Assembly (NCBI RefSeq): GCF_001423405.1
Contig: NZ_LMNS01000009.1
Coordinates: 102,085-166,084 of the forward strand
Direction of reading: 5' to 3'
DNA from: Methylobacterium sp. Leaf123
GTDB lineage: Bacteria > Pseudomonadota > Alphaproteobacteria > Rhizobiales > Beijerinckiaceae
Length of the DNA: 64,000 nt
Below, piece by piece: positions 9,870-18,274 of this stretch. Below the pieces are notes generated by a model. The model was not told the DNA's origin and searched no databases. It saw only the letters and a list, made by a program, of their open reading frames with translations. How positions within the stretch are numbered: position 1 is the first letter of the stretch; every line of letters starts with the position of its first letter. A program made the translations under genes and the position numbers.

Positions 9870-10373
9870 TCAGTTCCGAAGCGCCGGCTCCAGCGGGAGC
9901 GGTCGTAGCGTGACCGGCTGGCCCATGAACGTGGCGGTGAACGGGCGGCCGTTCTGGTCGAGCGTGACGCTGTCGGGGGCGATGGCGGTGATGCGCCAGT
10001 TGTCGCGTCCTTCGCCGCGGACGAGCCAGCTCTCGTCGCCACTGCCGTCGTCGATCAACACGCGGGCCTTGCCGCCATCGACGACGATCCCGCGCACGGT
10101 CAGCACCGGGCGGCGCGGCTCGCCTTCGAGGATCGCGGCCCGACTTCCCCGCGCGGTCCAATCCCGCCGGCTGGGATCGAACAGGGGCCGGCGAACTGCC
10201 GCGCCGCTTGAAGCGGCACTGGGTTGCGGATCGAGAGGCCCTGCGGGGGCCTCGGGCGCCGGCTCCACTCCGAAGGGCCAAATGAAAGCGGCGAGGGCTG
10301 CGGCACAGGCAAGCCCGAAAACGGCACGCGGCACGGGGCCGGTCGCGAGGAGGGCACGCCGGATTCCGGTCAC
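9870..10373 (-). CDS. Type II secretion GspN/GspC-like inner-membrane protein
   Basis: The 167-residue protein has one N-terminal membrane segment (about 17-33), a Pro/Ala-rich linker, then RRPLFDPSRRDW, a motif typical of GspN/PilP-like proteins. A small all-beta domain resembling the GspC homology region follows (VLTVRGIVVDGGKARVLI... SWLVRGEGRDNWRI). Its start GTG overlaps the gspM stop as GTGA, so it closes the leftward gspL-M-N operon. No other GspC candidate exists in the cluster, so it may do the GspC job of linking the inner-membrane platform to GspD. Membership in the secretion system is likely; the exact subunit name is uncertain. Confidence 0.65.
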   Translation of the reverse strand: MTGIRRALLATGPVPRAVFGLACAAALAAFIWPFGVEPAPEAPAGPLDPQPSAASSGAAVRRPLFDPSRRDWTARGSRAAILEGEPRRPVLTVRGIVVDGGKARVLIDDGSGDESWLVRGEGRDNWRITAIAPDSVTLDQNGRPFTATFMGQPVTLRPLPLEPALRN

Positions 10374-10900
10374 GGCGCTGCGCCCGGTGCCGGTGGCGGG
10401 ATCAGGACGCCGCGGGCGGTCAGGCTTGCCCGCATCACCGTTGGCCGGCCGGTCTCGCGATCCGCCGCGCGCTCGATGCCGAGTTCGGCCTCCTCGAAAG
10501 CGATGAAGGCCGCTTCCGTCTCCAGGGCTTGCAACAGCCCATGCAGCCCCTCCGCCGTACCGCGGATCGAGGCGCGCAGGCGCGGCAGGGTGGGGCGGTC
10601 GGGATCGGCTTCGAGGTCGGCGCGCTCGACCACCGCTGCCCGAGTGCCCGCCAGGCTTTCGAGACGCGCGCGGAAGACCGCGAGCAGTTCCTCTTCACTT
10701 GACCCGGCAAGCGGTATCGGCATCGGCGGACGCGCCGAGGCGGCGCGCGCGCGGGCGAGCCGCTCGCGGCCCACCTCGATCTGCGCGGCGGCCTCGACCG
10801 CCTCGCCGACCGGGCCGGCGACGAGCGCAAGGATCAGGCCCATAGCGAACGCGCCGAACAGGATCGGCCGGGCTGGCCCTTCCACGAAAGGCATCCTCAC
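10370..10900 (-). CDS. gspM: Type II secretion system protein GspM
   Basis: The 176-residue product has one membrane segment near the N-terminus (about 14-30), then a short coiled coil (QIEVGRERLARARA) and a ferredoxin-like periplasmic domain, the layout of GspM (subtype b, PilO-like). The start chosen is GTG 10900, which overlaps the gspL stop as GTGA; ATG 10894 two codons on is the alternative. It partners GspL in the inner-membrane assembly platform. Confidence 0.75.
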   Translation of the reverse strand: MRMPFVEGPARPILFGAFAMGLILALVAGPVGEAVEAAAQIEVGRERLARARAASARPPMPIPLAGSSEEELLAVFRARLESLAGTRAAVVERADLEADPDRPTLPRLRASIRGTAEGLHGLLQALETEAAFIAFEEAELGIERAADRETGRPTVMRASLTARGVLIPPPAPGAAP

Positions 10901-11988
10901 GGCCGGGTTCCCCGGCCGGCGCGGGGCAGCTCGATGAGGAGCCGCAGCCGCCCATCCGCATCGGGTTGGGACAGGCGCAAGGTTGGCGCCGCGAAGCCCG
11001 GGAGATGCGCCAACGCGGCGATCGGGGTGGTCTCGTCCAGGGCCGTCAGGGTGAGGTGGACGCCCTCGGCGTCGAGGCGCAGCGACACTGCCGCGACCGT
11101 ATCGGGAAGGGCTTGCGCCACCGCGTCCCACGTCTCGGCGACCGGCGGTGCGCGTCCGGCCAGGATCGCGGCGGCACCCGCCCGGAGCGGCGCCTGAACC
11201 GCCGGACCGGAGGCCCGCCGCGCCTCGGCGAAGGCGGTGTCGAGGGCTGCGAGCGTCGCCTCCTGATGGCGGCGATAGCCCCAGAAGGCGCCGAGCAGCA
11301 GCAGGAGCGCAGCGGCGATCAGCGCGAGGTCGCCGCCGCGGCCGCCGCCCGTCAAACTCTGGAGCGCCCGGTGTCCCCCGGTGAGGAGATCGAGCGGCAG
11401 ACTCCGCGCCTCGTCCGCGCCGACCGTGACGGGACCGGCGGCGATGCCGGCCTGCGCCAGGGCGGCGAGGAGCGGATCGAGCCGCGTCCGCTTGAGCACG
11501 ACGTGACGCACGCGGATCGTGCGCGCCGGCGCATCCTCGCCCTCGACATACCAATCGCTGTGCACGCTCTCCGCACGGAACGGTGTCGCCGCCTCCAATT
11601 CCTGCGCCAGCACCGCGCGCATCCGCGGCAGCACGGCGCTCGGAAGGTTCAGGGTGCGCACGAAGCAATGCGCCGGATCGACGAGAATCTTGGCCCGCAC
11701 CCCGGCCTGCCCACCGCGGATCGCCGCCAATTGTTCGCCGAAATCATCGGCCGCCGGGTCGAGCCGGAGGGTGCGGGCCTCCCCAGCGCGGCGGTCGGTG
11801 AGGATCAGCCCGGTTTCAGTCGGTGCACCGAGGCGGATCGTCAGGAGAGCAGGGGCGCGGTCGCGCCGCGTATCGCTCAGGCCGAGCCAATGGGCGGCCG
11901 TATCGAGACCGTCGCGCAGGGCCGCCCGACCACTCGCCCGGAGCGAGGACAGCGCGCGCCCGGATGCGGCAGTTTCGGTGGCACTCAC
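10897..11988 (-). CDS. gspL: Type II secretion system protein GspL
   Basis: The 363-residue protein has a cytoplasmic actin-like N-terminal part (PALLTIRLGAPTETGLILTD, then ILVDPAHCFVRTLNLPSAV), one membrane segment (about 219-236, rich in A/L, ending WGYRRHQ) and a small periplasmic domain. This is the GspL/PilM-PilN composite that anchors the GspE ATPase. The start is GTG 11988, and 168 bases of divergent promoter region separate it from gspE. It heads a GTGA-coupled trio with gspM and the GspN-like gene. Confidence 0.8.
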   Translation of the reverse strand: MSATETAASGRALSSLRASGRAALRDGLDTAAHWLGLSDTRRDRAPALLTIRLGAPTETGLILTDRRAGEARTLRLDPAADDFGEQLAAIRGGQAGVRAKILVDPAHCFVRTLNLPSAVLPRMRAVLAQELEAATPFRAESVHSDWYVEGEDAPARTIRVRHVVLKRTRLDPLLAALAQAGIAAGPVTVGADEARSLPLDLLTGGHRALQSLTGGGRGGDLALIAAALLLLLGAFWGYRRHQEATLAALDTAFAEARRASGPAVQAPLRAGAAAILAGRAPPVAETWDAVAQALPDTVAAVSLRLDAEGVHLTLTALDETTPIAALAHLPGFAAPTLRLSQPDADGRLRLLIELPRAGRGTRP

Positions 11989-12156
11989 GGGGGCGGCGCT
12001 CCCTGGACGGCGCGGGCGCCGGAGAGGAGTTGTTAAGCGTGGCGGCGTTTATGTCGGCTTAATGCGCCGGCCCGCGTTGCCGACGACCTTTGGCTCGGTG
12101 CGATCCCGGCCGCGCCGACGGGCCGATCGCGCAAGACGTGCCTTGGAGGCCGGACC

Positions 12157-13890
12157 ATGCTGAGCGTCTGGGGATCGAAGAGCCGTCCGCGGCGGATCCT
12201 GCAGGACCGGCGCGGACGGGACCGGCACCGCTGCGGCGCCGGGGAGGCCTTCGTCGAAACGCTGGCCGCAGCGAAGGTTCTCGACGCCGCCGGCCGTGAA
12301 CGCGCGCTCGTCGCGCTGGACCGGCCGGGCCGGCGGCCTCTGCCCGTGCTGCTCACCGAACTCGGCCTCATCCACGAGGCGGCCCTCATCGCCGCCCTCT
12401 CGGAGACCACCGGCCTCGCCGTCCTGCGCGAGGAAGACTGGCCCGCCACCTCCGTCCTGCCGGAGCTGATCGGCGCCGATTACTGCGCCCGCGCGCGCGT
12501 GCTGCCCGTGGCCGAGGCGCCCGGCCGGCTCGTCGTCGCCGTGGTCGATGCCTTCGACCCCGAGATCCCGGCGGCGCTCGAACACCTGACCGACCGGTCG
12601 GTCGAATGCCGCCTCGTCGGCCCCGGCAGCTTCGAGCGGGCGCACCGGGCCGTCTACGGGGACGCTGCCTCCGACGACGAGGCCAGCGCGGGCGACGACG
12701 ACGTCGCCCGGCTCGCCGACGTGGCAAGCCAAGCGCCGATCGTGCGGCTTGCCGCGCGCCTCGTGCGCAAGGCCTTCGAACTCTCCGCCTCCGACATCCA
12801 CTTGGAGGCGGAGGAGGCGGATATGCGGGTCCGCTACCGGGTCGATGGCGTGCTGGTCGAGGCCGAGCGGCTGGCGAAATCGGTGCAGCTCGCGCTTACC
12901 ACCCGCATCAAGATCCTGGCCGGGCTCAACATCGCCGAGCGCCGCCTGCCGCAGGATGGGCGCATGCGCGCGCCCGACCGCGGCCAGGAGGTCGATATCC
13001 GCGTCTCGACGCTGCCGACCGCCCACGGCGAGAGCGTGGTGTTGCGCGTGCTCGACGGCTCGCGCCGGATCGAGGATTTCGCCTCGCTCGGTTTCGATGC
13101 GCCGGCCATCGCCCGGATCGAGGCGATGACGAACCGGCCCAACGGTCTCGTCCTCGTCACCGGCCCGACCGGTTCGGGCAAGACGACGACGCTCTACGCG
13201 GCGCTGCGGCGCATCAGCGGGCCACATCTCAAGGTCGTCACCGTCGAGGACCCGGTGGAGTACCGGATGGCCGGGGTCAACCAAGTGCAGGCCCATCCCG
13301 GCATCGGCCTCGACTTCGCCGCGGCCCTGCGCTCGATCCTGCGCCAGGACCCGGACGTGGTCATGGTCGGCGAGATCCGCGACGCCGAGACCGCCCGCAT
13401 CGCGGTGCAGGCCTCGCTCACCGGCCATCTCGTGGTCTCGACCCTGCACACCAACTCCGCTCCCGCCACGGTGACGCGGCTGATGGATATGGGCGTCGAG
13501 CCCTACCTCATTGCCGCGACCCTCAACGGCGTCGTCGCCCAGCGCCTCGTGCGCCGGCTCTGCGCCGTCTGCGCCGTGCCGGAGCCCGCCGACGATCAGG
13601 AGCGCCTGCGCCTCGGCGTGGCCCCAGGTGCACCGCTGAGCCTCAAGCGCGCTTGCGGCTGCGCCGCCTGCAACGGCACCGGCTATCGCGGGCGGATGGT
13701 GGTGTCCGAGATCATGCCGCTCGACGCGGCGTTGCGCGGCCTCATCGCCGACGGCGCGGGCGAGCAGGCCATCGCCGCCAAGGCTCGTGCCGCCGGCATG
13801 GTGAGCCTGGTCGAGACAGGCCGGGCGCGGGTACTGGCGGGCGACACCACCCTCGACGAGATCGGCCGCGTGCTGGAGGGGCAGATCTGA
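12157..13890 (+). CDS. gspE: Type II secretion ATPase GspE
   Basis: The 577-residue hexameric ATPase powers pseudopilus assembly. An N-terminal GspL-binding MshEN-type region precedes the motor. The motor shows Walker A GPTGSGKTTT (about 336-345), an Asp box TVEDPVEYRM, Walker B DPDVVMVGEIRD and a His box LTGHLVVSTLHTN. The zinc motif is present as C469-x2-C472 and C500-x-C502-x2-C505. The start ATG 12157 heads a rightward operon, and its TGA overlaps the gspF ATG as TGATG, so the two should be translationally coupled. Confidence 0.95.
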   Translation: MLSVWGSKSRPRRILQDRRGRDRHRCGAGEAFVETLAAAKVLDAAGRERALVALDRPGRRPLPVLLTELGLIHEAALIAALSETTGLAVLREEDWPATSVLPELIGADYCARARVLPVAEAPGRLVVAVVDAFDPEIPAALEHLTDRSVECRLVGPGSFERAHRAVYGDAASDDEASAGDDDVARLADVASQAPIVRLAARLVRKAFELSASDIHLEAEEADMRVRYRVDGVLVEAERLAKSVQLALTTRIKILAGLNIAERRLPQDGRMRAPDRGQEVDIRVSTLPTAHGESVVLRVLDGSRRIEDFASLGFDAPAIARIEAMTNRPNGLVLVTGPTGSGKTTTLYAALRRISGPHLKVVTVEDPVEYRMAGVNQVQAHPGIGLDFAAALRSILRQDPDVVMVGEIRDAETARIAVQASLTGHLVVSTLHTNSAPATVTRLMDMGVEPYLIAATLNGVVAQRLVRRLCAVCAVPEPADDQERLRLGVAPGAPLSLKRACGCAACNGTGYRGRMVVSEIMPLDAALRGLIADGAGEQAIAAKARAAGMVSLVETGRARVLAGDTTLDEIGRVLEGQI

Positions 13891-15104
13891 TGCCGCGCTA
13901 CGCCTACCAGGCCTATGCCGCCGACGGGCGGGCCCGCTCGGGCCGGATCGAGGCCGAAAGCCGCCAACGGGCGGTGGCGCAGTTGCGGGCCGACGGGTTC
14001 CAGGTCTTCGCCATCGAGCCCGCCGCGAGCGGTGCGGCGCCGTTCTGGAGCCGCGACCTGTTCGGCCGCGACCGGGTCAACGACGCGGCGCGGCTCGCCT
14101 TCCTGCGGGAATTCGGCACGCTGGTGGGTGCCGGGCTGACGGTGGACCGCGCGTTGCGCCTCGTCGAGCGGCAGGCCTCCGCCGCGCTGAGGCCCGTGCT
14201 CGCCGACATTTTGGAGCGGGTCGTGGCCGGCGCCTCCCTGTCGCGGGCGATGGCGGCCCACCCGCAGGCCTTTCCGCCGGACATGGTCGACATCGTGCGG
14301 GCCGGGGAGGCGACCGGCACGCTCGTCGCCGTGCTCAGCTCGCTGACCGGCTCGATCGAGCGCCGCGACGCGGTGCGCCGCCACCTCACCTCGGCGATGA
14401 TCTACCCGGCGCTACTGGTGCTGATGGCCATCGGCACGCTGGTGATGATCGTCGTCGTGCTGGTGCCGGCGCTGGCGCCGCTGTTCGAGGGCAGCGGCCG
14501 CGCGCCGCCGTTCACGATCCGGGCCGCCGCCGCCCTGGGCGATGGGATCGGCGCGTTCTGGCCCTGGCTCCTCGGCGGCGTGGCCGTGATCCTCCTCGGC
14601 TTGGTGCGATCCTGGCGTGAACCCGGCTTTGCCGCGGCGCGTGGGCGGCTGGCACTGCGCCTGCCGCTGGTGCGGGAGATCGTGACCGGGATCGAGCTGG
14701 GCCGCATCTGCCGGGTGCTCGGCACGCTGCTCTGCGCCGAGGTGCCGATCCCCGATGCGGTGGCCGCCACGCGGCCGCTCGCGGGCAACCGGGTGTTTCG
14801 CGCGGCCCTCGAGGAGGCCGGCCGAAAGCTCACAGAGGGCGGCAGCCTCGCTGCCGGTCTGTCGAGCCTGAAACCGCACGCGCCCTCGACCCTCAACCTC
14901 ATCGCCAGCGGCGAGCAGGTGAACCGCCTCGGTCCAGTGCTGCTCCATGCCGCCGAGATGCATGAGACGCAGACTCGCCAGCGCATCGACCGCCTGCTCG
15001 CCCTGCTCACGCCGCTGGTGACGGTGGCCATCGGCGGCCTGATCGGCGGCCTGATCATCTCCGTGATGGGCGCGATCATGAGCGTCGGCCAACTGGCGCA
15101 GTGA
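13890..15104 (+). CDS. gspF: Type II secretion inner-membrane protein GspF
   Basis: The 404-residue polytopic platform protein has two T2SSF repeats (FLREFGTLVGAGLTVDRAL and ICRVLGTLLCAEVPIPDAV), each ending in hydrophobic segments (about 172-195, 222-243 and 372-395). The N-terminus MPRYAYQAYAADGRARSG is characteristic of GspF. It lies at the centre of the platform and contacts GspE and GspL. The start ATG 13890 overlaps the gspE stop. Confidence 0.95.
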   Translation: MPRYAYQAYAADGRARSGRIEAESRQRAVAQLRADGFQVFAIEPAASGAAPFWSRDLFGRDRVNDAARLAFLREFGTLVGAGLTVDRALRLVERQASAALRPVLADILERVVAGASLSRAMAAHPQAFPPDMVDIVRAGEATGTLVAVLSSLTGSIERRDAVRRHLTSAMIYPALLVLMAIGTLVMIVVVLVPALAPLFEGSGRAPPFTIRAAAALGDGIGAFWPWLLGGVAVILLGLVRSWREPGFAAARGRLALRLPLVREIVTGIELGRICRVLGTLLCAEVPIPDAVAATRPLAGNRVFRAALEEAGRKLTEGGSLAAGLSSLKPHAPSTLNLIASGEQVNRLGPVLLHAAEMHETQTRQRIDRLLALLTPLVTVAIGGLIGGLIISVMGAIMSVGQLAQ

Positions 15105-15135
15105 TCCGTCTTCAAGGGCTTGCGACGGGGCGAGA

Positions 15136-15612
15136 TCAGGCGGTGTGTCCGGCCAGGAGCGCGACGTGCAGCCCGAGGGCCAGGAAGGGGGCGAAGGGCA
15201 GACGGGAGGTCCCGTCCAGCCGCCGCCCGGCCAGCACGGCGAGCCCGACCGCGGCCAACGCGCTCAGGCTGGCGACGAGGATCATCAGCGGAAGCCCGGC
15301 GAGCCCGGTCCAGGCCGCGGCGGCGGCGATGAACTTCACGTCGCCGAGGCCGAGCCCGGTTCGGCCGCGCAGTCGGGCATAGGCAGCCCGCAGGCTCCAC
15401 AGCAGCAGGAAGGCGGCGGCCGCTGCGGCGAGGCTCGCTCCGAGCTGCGGCAGCGCCGGTCCGCGCAGGAGGCTCGCTCCCAAGCCGAGGACGAGCAGGG
15501 CGAGGTTCACCCGGTCGGGAATGATGCGACGGCGCAGATCGATCGTGGCCGCCGCGACGGTGAGCGGCAGCGGCAGCAGCGCGAAGAAGAGTTCGGACAG
15601 GTCAGGCGACAC
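15136..15612 (-). CDS. Prepilin peptidase, short form (A24 family)
   Basis: This 158-residue membrane aspartic protease should cleave the leader peptides of the GspG-K pseudopilins. Both catalytic aspartates are visible: Asp25 in ATIDLRRRIIPD and Asp91 in GLGLGDVKF. The N-terminal methyltransferase domain and zinc cysteines of full-length GspO/PilD are missing, making it a CpaA/TadV-like minimal enzyme. It runs opposite to, and just after, gspF. An N-methylase for mature pseudopilins is therefore not encoded in this cluster. Confidence 0.85.
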   Translation of the reverse strand: MSPDLSELFFALLPLPLTVAAATIDLRRRIIPDRVNLALLVLGLGASLLRGPALPQLGASLAAAAAAFLLLWSLRAAYARLRGRTGLGLGDVKFIAAAAAWTGLAGLPLMILVASLSALAAVGLAVLAGRRLDGTSRLPFAPFLALGLHVALLAGHTA

Positions 15613-15924
15613 GGCGGTTCAGGCCCGGCTCGGCCGAGGCCGCGCCGCCAGGACTGAGGTGGCGAGACCATCCGCGTGTGTGGCCGGAAGGAGCGGCGTC
15701 GCGCGTCGGGGGGCGGTGATCGCTACAGGCCGATGCATGGGCGTCTCCGTCACGGTCGCGGGCCTCTTCCCCCGTAGACGATGCCGGGGAAGGGCATAAC
15801 AAAGATCAAAAATTCAGGTGGATTCCCGCCCAAGGCGCACCCTTCGCGGCACCGCCCGCAGGGGTTCCTTAGGCTTCGGCCGCCATCCTCCGTGCCAATT
15901 CTCAATGGTGGTCGGGCGGCGGCG
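15613..15924. other. Divergent promoter region between the prepilin peptidase and gspG
   Basis: No gene is seen. The relatively AT-rich core around 15799-15815 (ACAAAGATCAAAAATTC) is the best candidate for the start of the gspG-K transcript. No clear -35/-10 pair was identified. Confidence 0.35.
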
Positions 15925-16368
15925 ATGGTGGTCAAGGCAAAGCGGGATCGCGCGGATGCCCGCTCGGGCGAGGCCGGCTTTTCGCTGGTGGAACTCCTCG
16001 TCGTCCTGGCCATCATCGGCCTGATCGCGACCATGGTCACGCCGCAGGTGCTCGGTTATCTCGGCCGCGCCAAGGGCGAGACGGCGCGGATTCAAGTGAA
16101 GAACATCGCCCAGGCGGTCGAACTCTACTATGTCGACCTCGGCACCTATCCGACGAGCCAGCAGGGGCTTCAGGCCCTGGTCCAGCCGACCGGGCCGGCG
16201 TGGCGCGGCCCCTATATCCGCGACAGAAGCGGCCTGAACGATCCGTGGGGCCAGCCCTACCTCTACCGCTCGCCCGGCGCCGGCGGGAAACCGTACGAAG
16301 TCTACTCGCTCGGCAGCGACACCAAGCCCGGCGGCACCGACGACGCGGCCGACGTCACGAGCAACTGA
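15925..16368 (+). CDS. gspG: Major pseudopilin GspG
   Basis: The 147-residue prepilin has a cleavage site AG/FSLVELLVVLAIIGL with the Glu+5 assembly residue. The GspG pattern follows: QVKNIAQAVELYYVDLGTYPTS, QQGLQAL, LNDPWGQPYLYRSPG and YSLGSDTKPGG (the calcium-binding C-terminal loop). It is the main subunit of the pseudopilus. The frame is open upstream to 15781, but ATG 15925 gives a leader of normal length. Confidence 0.95.
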   Translation: MVVKAKRDRADARSGEAGFSLVELLVVLAIIGLIATMVTPQVLGYLGRAKGETARIQVKNIAQAVELYYVDLGTYPTSQQGLQALVQPTGPAWRGPYIRDRSGLNDPWGQPYLYRSPGAGGKPYEVYSLGSDTKPGGTDDAADVTSN

Positions 16369-16661
16369 CCCGAGCCTGATGTCCGCCGGGGACGCACGGC
16401 CCCGCCATGGCCAGCGCCTTGGCCGCGAGGGGATCGGACCGGCATGATCCGCTCCGTCCGGTCCTGCACCGGCGACGTGCCCAAGAGCGCCTGCGCCGCG
16501 ATCGCCATGGCATCAAAGGGCGAAGACGCCGGGACGCAGGACGAATGCCCCTGAGAACGGGGACGGCTAGGCCTGCGCCCGAAAGGTCCGGGAAACCCGT
16601 CGGGCCTATCCTCACACCGCTCGCCCGCCTCGGGCGCGGCCGATTCCGGATTGCACCGCCG

Positions 16662-16820
16662 ATGACGCCCCCGCCGCGCCACCGATCCGTTCGCCGCCTT
16701 CGGCCGAACTGGGCACGCGTTGCATTCCTGCTCGCACTCCTGCCGGTTGCGGGGCCGGACCTGCGGGCCGAGCCCGCCGCCCTGGCCGCCCGCCTCACCC
16801 TGCGCGAGGCCGCGCGGTGA
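16662..16820 (+). CDS. Small membrane or secreted protein in the pseudopilin operon
   Basis: This is a 52-residue frame I do not recognise. It has a basic N-terminus (PPPRHRSVRRLRPNWARV), one hydrophobic stretch (AFLLALLPVAG) and a short Ala-rich tail. Its TGA overlaps the GTG start of gspH as GTGA, exactly the coupling used at three of the four gsp junctions downstream, which is the main reason to believe it is translated. It could be a vestigial pseudopilin accessory or a coupling leader. Bases 16369-16661 before it hold nothing recognisable. Confidence 0.35.
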   Translation: MTPPPRHRSVRRLRPNWARVAFLLALLPVAGPDLRAEPAALAARLTLREAAR

Positions 16821-17278
16821 CCGGTGCACCGGCCCGCCCCGACACGGCGGGGTTCAGCCTCGTCGAGATGCTCGTCGTGCTGGCGGTGCTCGGCCTCGTG
16901 GCGAGTCTCGCGGTGCCGGCGCTCGGCAACCTGCTGCCCGGCCGACGGCTCGACCGCACGGCGAGTGCTGTGGCGGGCGAACTGACCCGCCTGCGCGCCC
17001 AGGCGCGCCGCACCGGCGCTTCCGCGAGCCTGATCTTCGACCCCGCCCGCGCTCTCTTCGTCAGCAGCCGCCCCGGAGCAGCGCCGATCCCCGCCGCCGA
17101 CCTTGCCGTGACGGTGCTGCGGAGCGAGGCGAGCCGGGCCGGGCCGGGCGAGATCCGCTTCCTCGCCGATGGCGGTTCGACCGGCGGCGCGATCCGCCTC
17201 GACGGACAGGCCGGCACGCGGCTCCTCTCGGTGAGCCGCCTCACCGGCCGGGTCACCGAGGCGGAGGCGCCGCGATGA
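16817..17278 (+). CDS. gspH: Minor pseudopilin GspH
   Basis: The 153-residue prepilin has the leader site AG/FSLVEMLVVLAVLGL and the GspH pattern GRRLDRTASAVAGELTRLRAQARRTG. A beta-rich domain follows with RFLADGGSTGGAIRL, the typical GspH 'F.P.G...GG.I.L' motif. GTG 16817 is the start. Its stop overlaps the gspI ATG as ATGA. Confidence 0.88.
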   Translation: MTGAPARPDTAGFSLVEMLVVLAVLGLVASLAVPALGNLLPGRRLDRTASAVAGELTRLRAQARRTGASASLIFDPARALFVSSRPGAAPIPAADLAVTVLRSEASRAGPGEIRFLADGGSTGGAIRLDGQAGTRLLSVSRLTGRVTEAEAPR

Positions 17279-17670
17279 TTCCGCACTGTCCCGACCACGA
17301 TGGCGCCGAGGATGGGTTCACCATCGTCGAGATGCTGGTCGCCTTCACGATCGTCGCCCTGTGCACCGTCACGGCACTCCAAATCTCCGCCTCGCTGACG
17401 CAGCAGGGCGCCGGGGTCGAAGCGGCCCTGCGCACCTCCGATGAGGCCCAGGGCATCGTCTGGCTGCGCTTTGCCCTCGGCAGTCTTCGGCCCGGCCAGG
17501 AAAGCGGCCGCTTCTCCGACGGTAGCCCCTGGGTGCTCACCGTCGCTGATGTCGCCCCCGCTCTCGACTGGCGCGACGTGCCGCCGGTCTGGCATCTGCG
17601 CCTGACCCGCGACGACCCGCGCGGCCCGATCGTCTACGAGACCGTCCTGGCGGCGGGTCTCGGTGGCTGA
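17275..17670 (+). CDS. gspI: Minor pseudopilin GspI
   Basis: The 131-residue prepilin has site DG/FTIVEMLVAFTIVAL with Glu+5, then a short globular domain. It forms the tip initiation complex with GspJ and GspK. The start ATG overlaps gspH and the stop overlaps gspJ by 8 bases. Confidence 0.85.
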   Translation: MIPHCPDHDGAEDGFTIVEMLVAFTIVALCTVTALQISASLTQQGAGVEAALRTSDEAQGIVWLRFALGSLRPGQESGRFSDGSPWVLTVADVAPALDWRDVPPVWHLRLTRDDPRGPIVYETVLAAGLGG

Positions 17671-18274
17671 AGCCGGTGCCGGCGCGGCGGCCGGGCCCGA
17701 TGAAGCCGGCTTCTCGCTGGTCGAGATGCTGGTCTCGCTCGCGTTGATGTCGCTCGTCGCGCTGCTTCTGCTGCAGGCGATTGGCACGGCCGGCCTGCTG
17801 TCGCGGTTCGGCGGACGGCTCGCGGCCGAGACCGATCTCGACATCGTCCGCGACCACCTGCGCACCTCCCTGAGCCGCCTCGTGGGGCGCGGCACCGACG
17901 GGCGACGTCCGCCATTCCGGGGCGAGCCGGAGCGCTTCTCCGGCATGGTGCTGGCCAGCCGCGATGCCGAGCGGGGCGGCGCGGTGCAGCAGACGGTGTG
18001 GGCGGTGCGCCGCGAGGACGGCACGATCGATCTCGTGGAAGCCCGCAGCCTCGGCGAGGACGGCGCCAGCCCGCCGGAGGTGCTGGTGAGCCGGGCGGCG
18101 ACCCTGCACCTGCGCTATTTCGGCAGCGGCCATACCGATCCGCAGCCGAACTGGCATCCGGCCTGGGGCCGCCGCGACCGCCCGCCGACGCTGATCGAGA
18201 TCGGCCTCGATTTCCCCCCCGGCGACCGGCGGCGCTGGGCGCCGCTCCTCGTGCCGCTCGGCGTCGGCCAGTGA
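17663..18274 (+). CDS. gspJ: Minor pseudopilin GspJ
   Basis: The 203-residue prepilin has site AG/FSLVEMLVSLALMSL, then a GspJ-like domain with DLDIVRDHLRTSLSRL and a late LRYFGSG and PPTLIEIGLDF. It starts at GTG 17663 inside the end of gspI, and the stop overlaps the gspK GTG as GTGA. Confidence 0.85.
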   Translation: MAEAGAGAAAGPDEAGFSLVEMLVSLALMSLVALLLLQAIGTAGLLSRFGGRLAAETDLDIVRDHLRTSLSRLVGRGTDGRRPPFRGEPERFSGMVLASRDAERGGAVQQTVWAVRREDGTIDLVEARSLGEDGASPPEVLVSRAATLHLRYFGSGHTDPQPNWHPAWGRRDRPPTLIEIGLDFPPGDRRRWAPLLVPLGVGQ

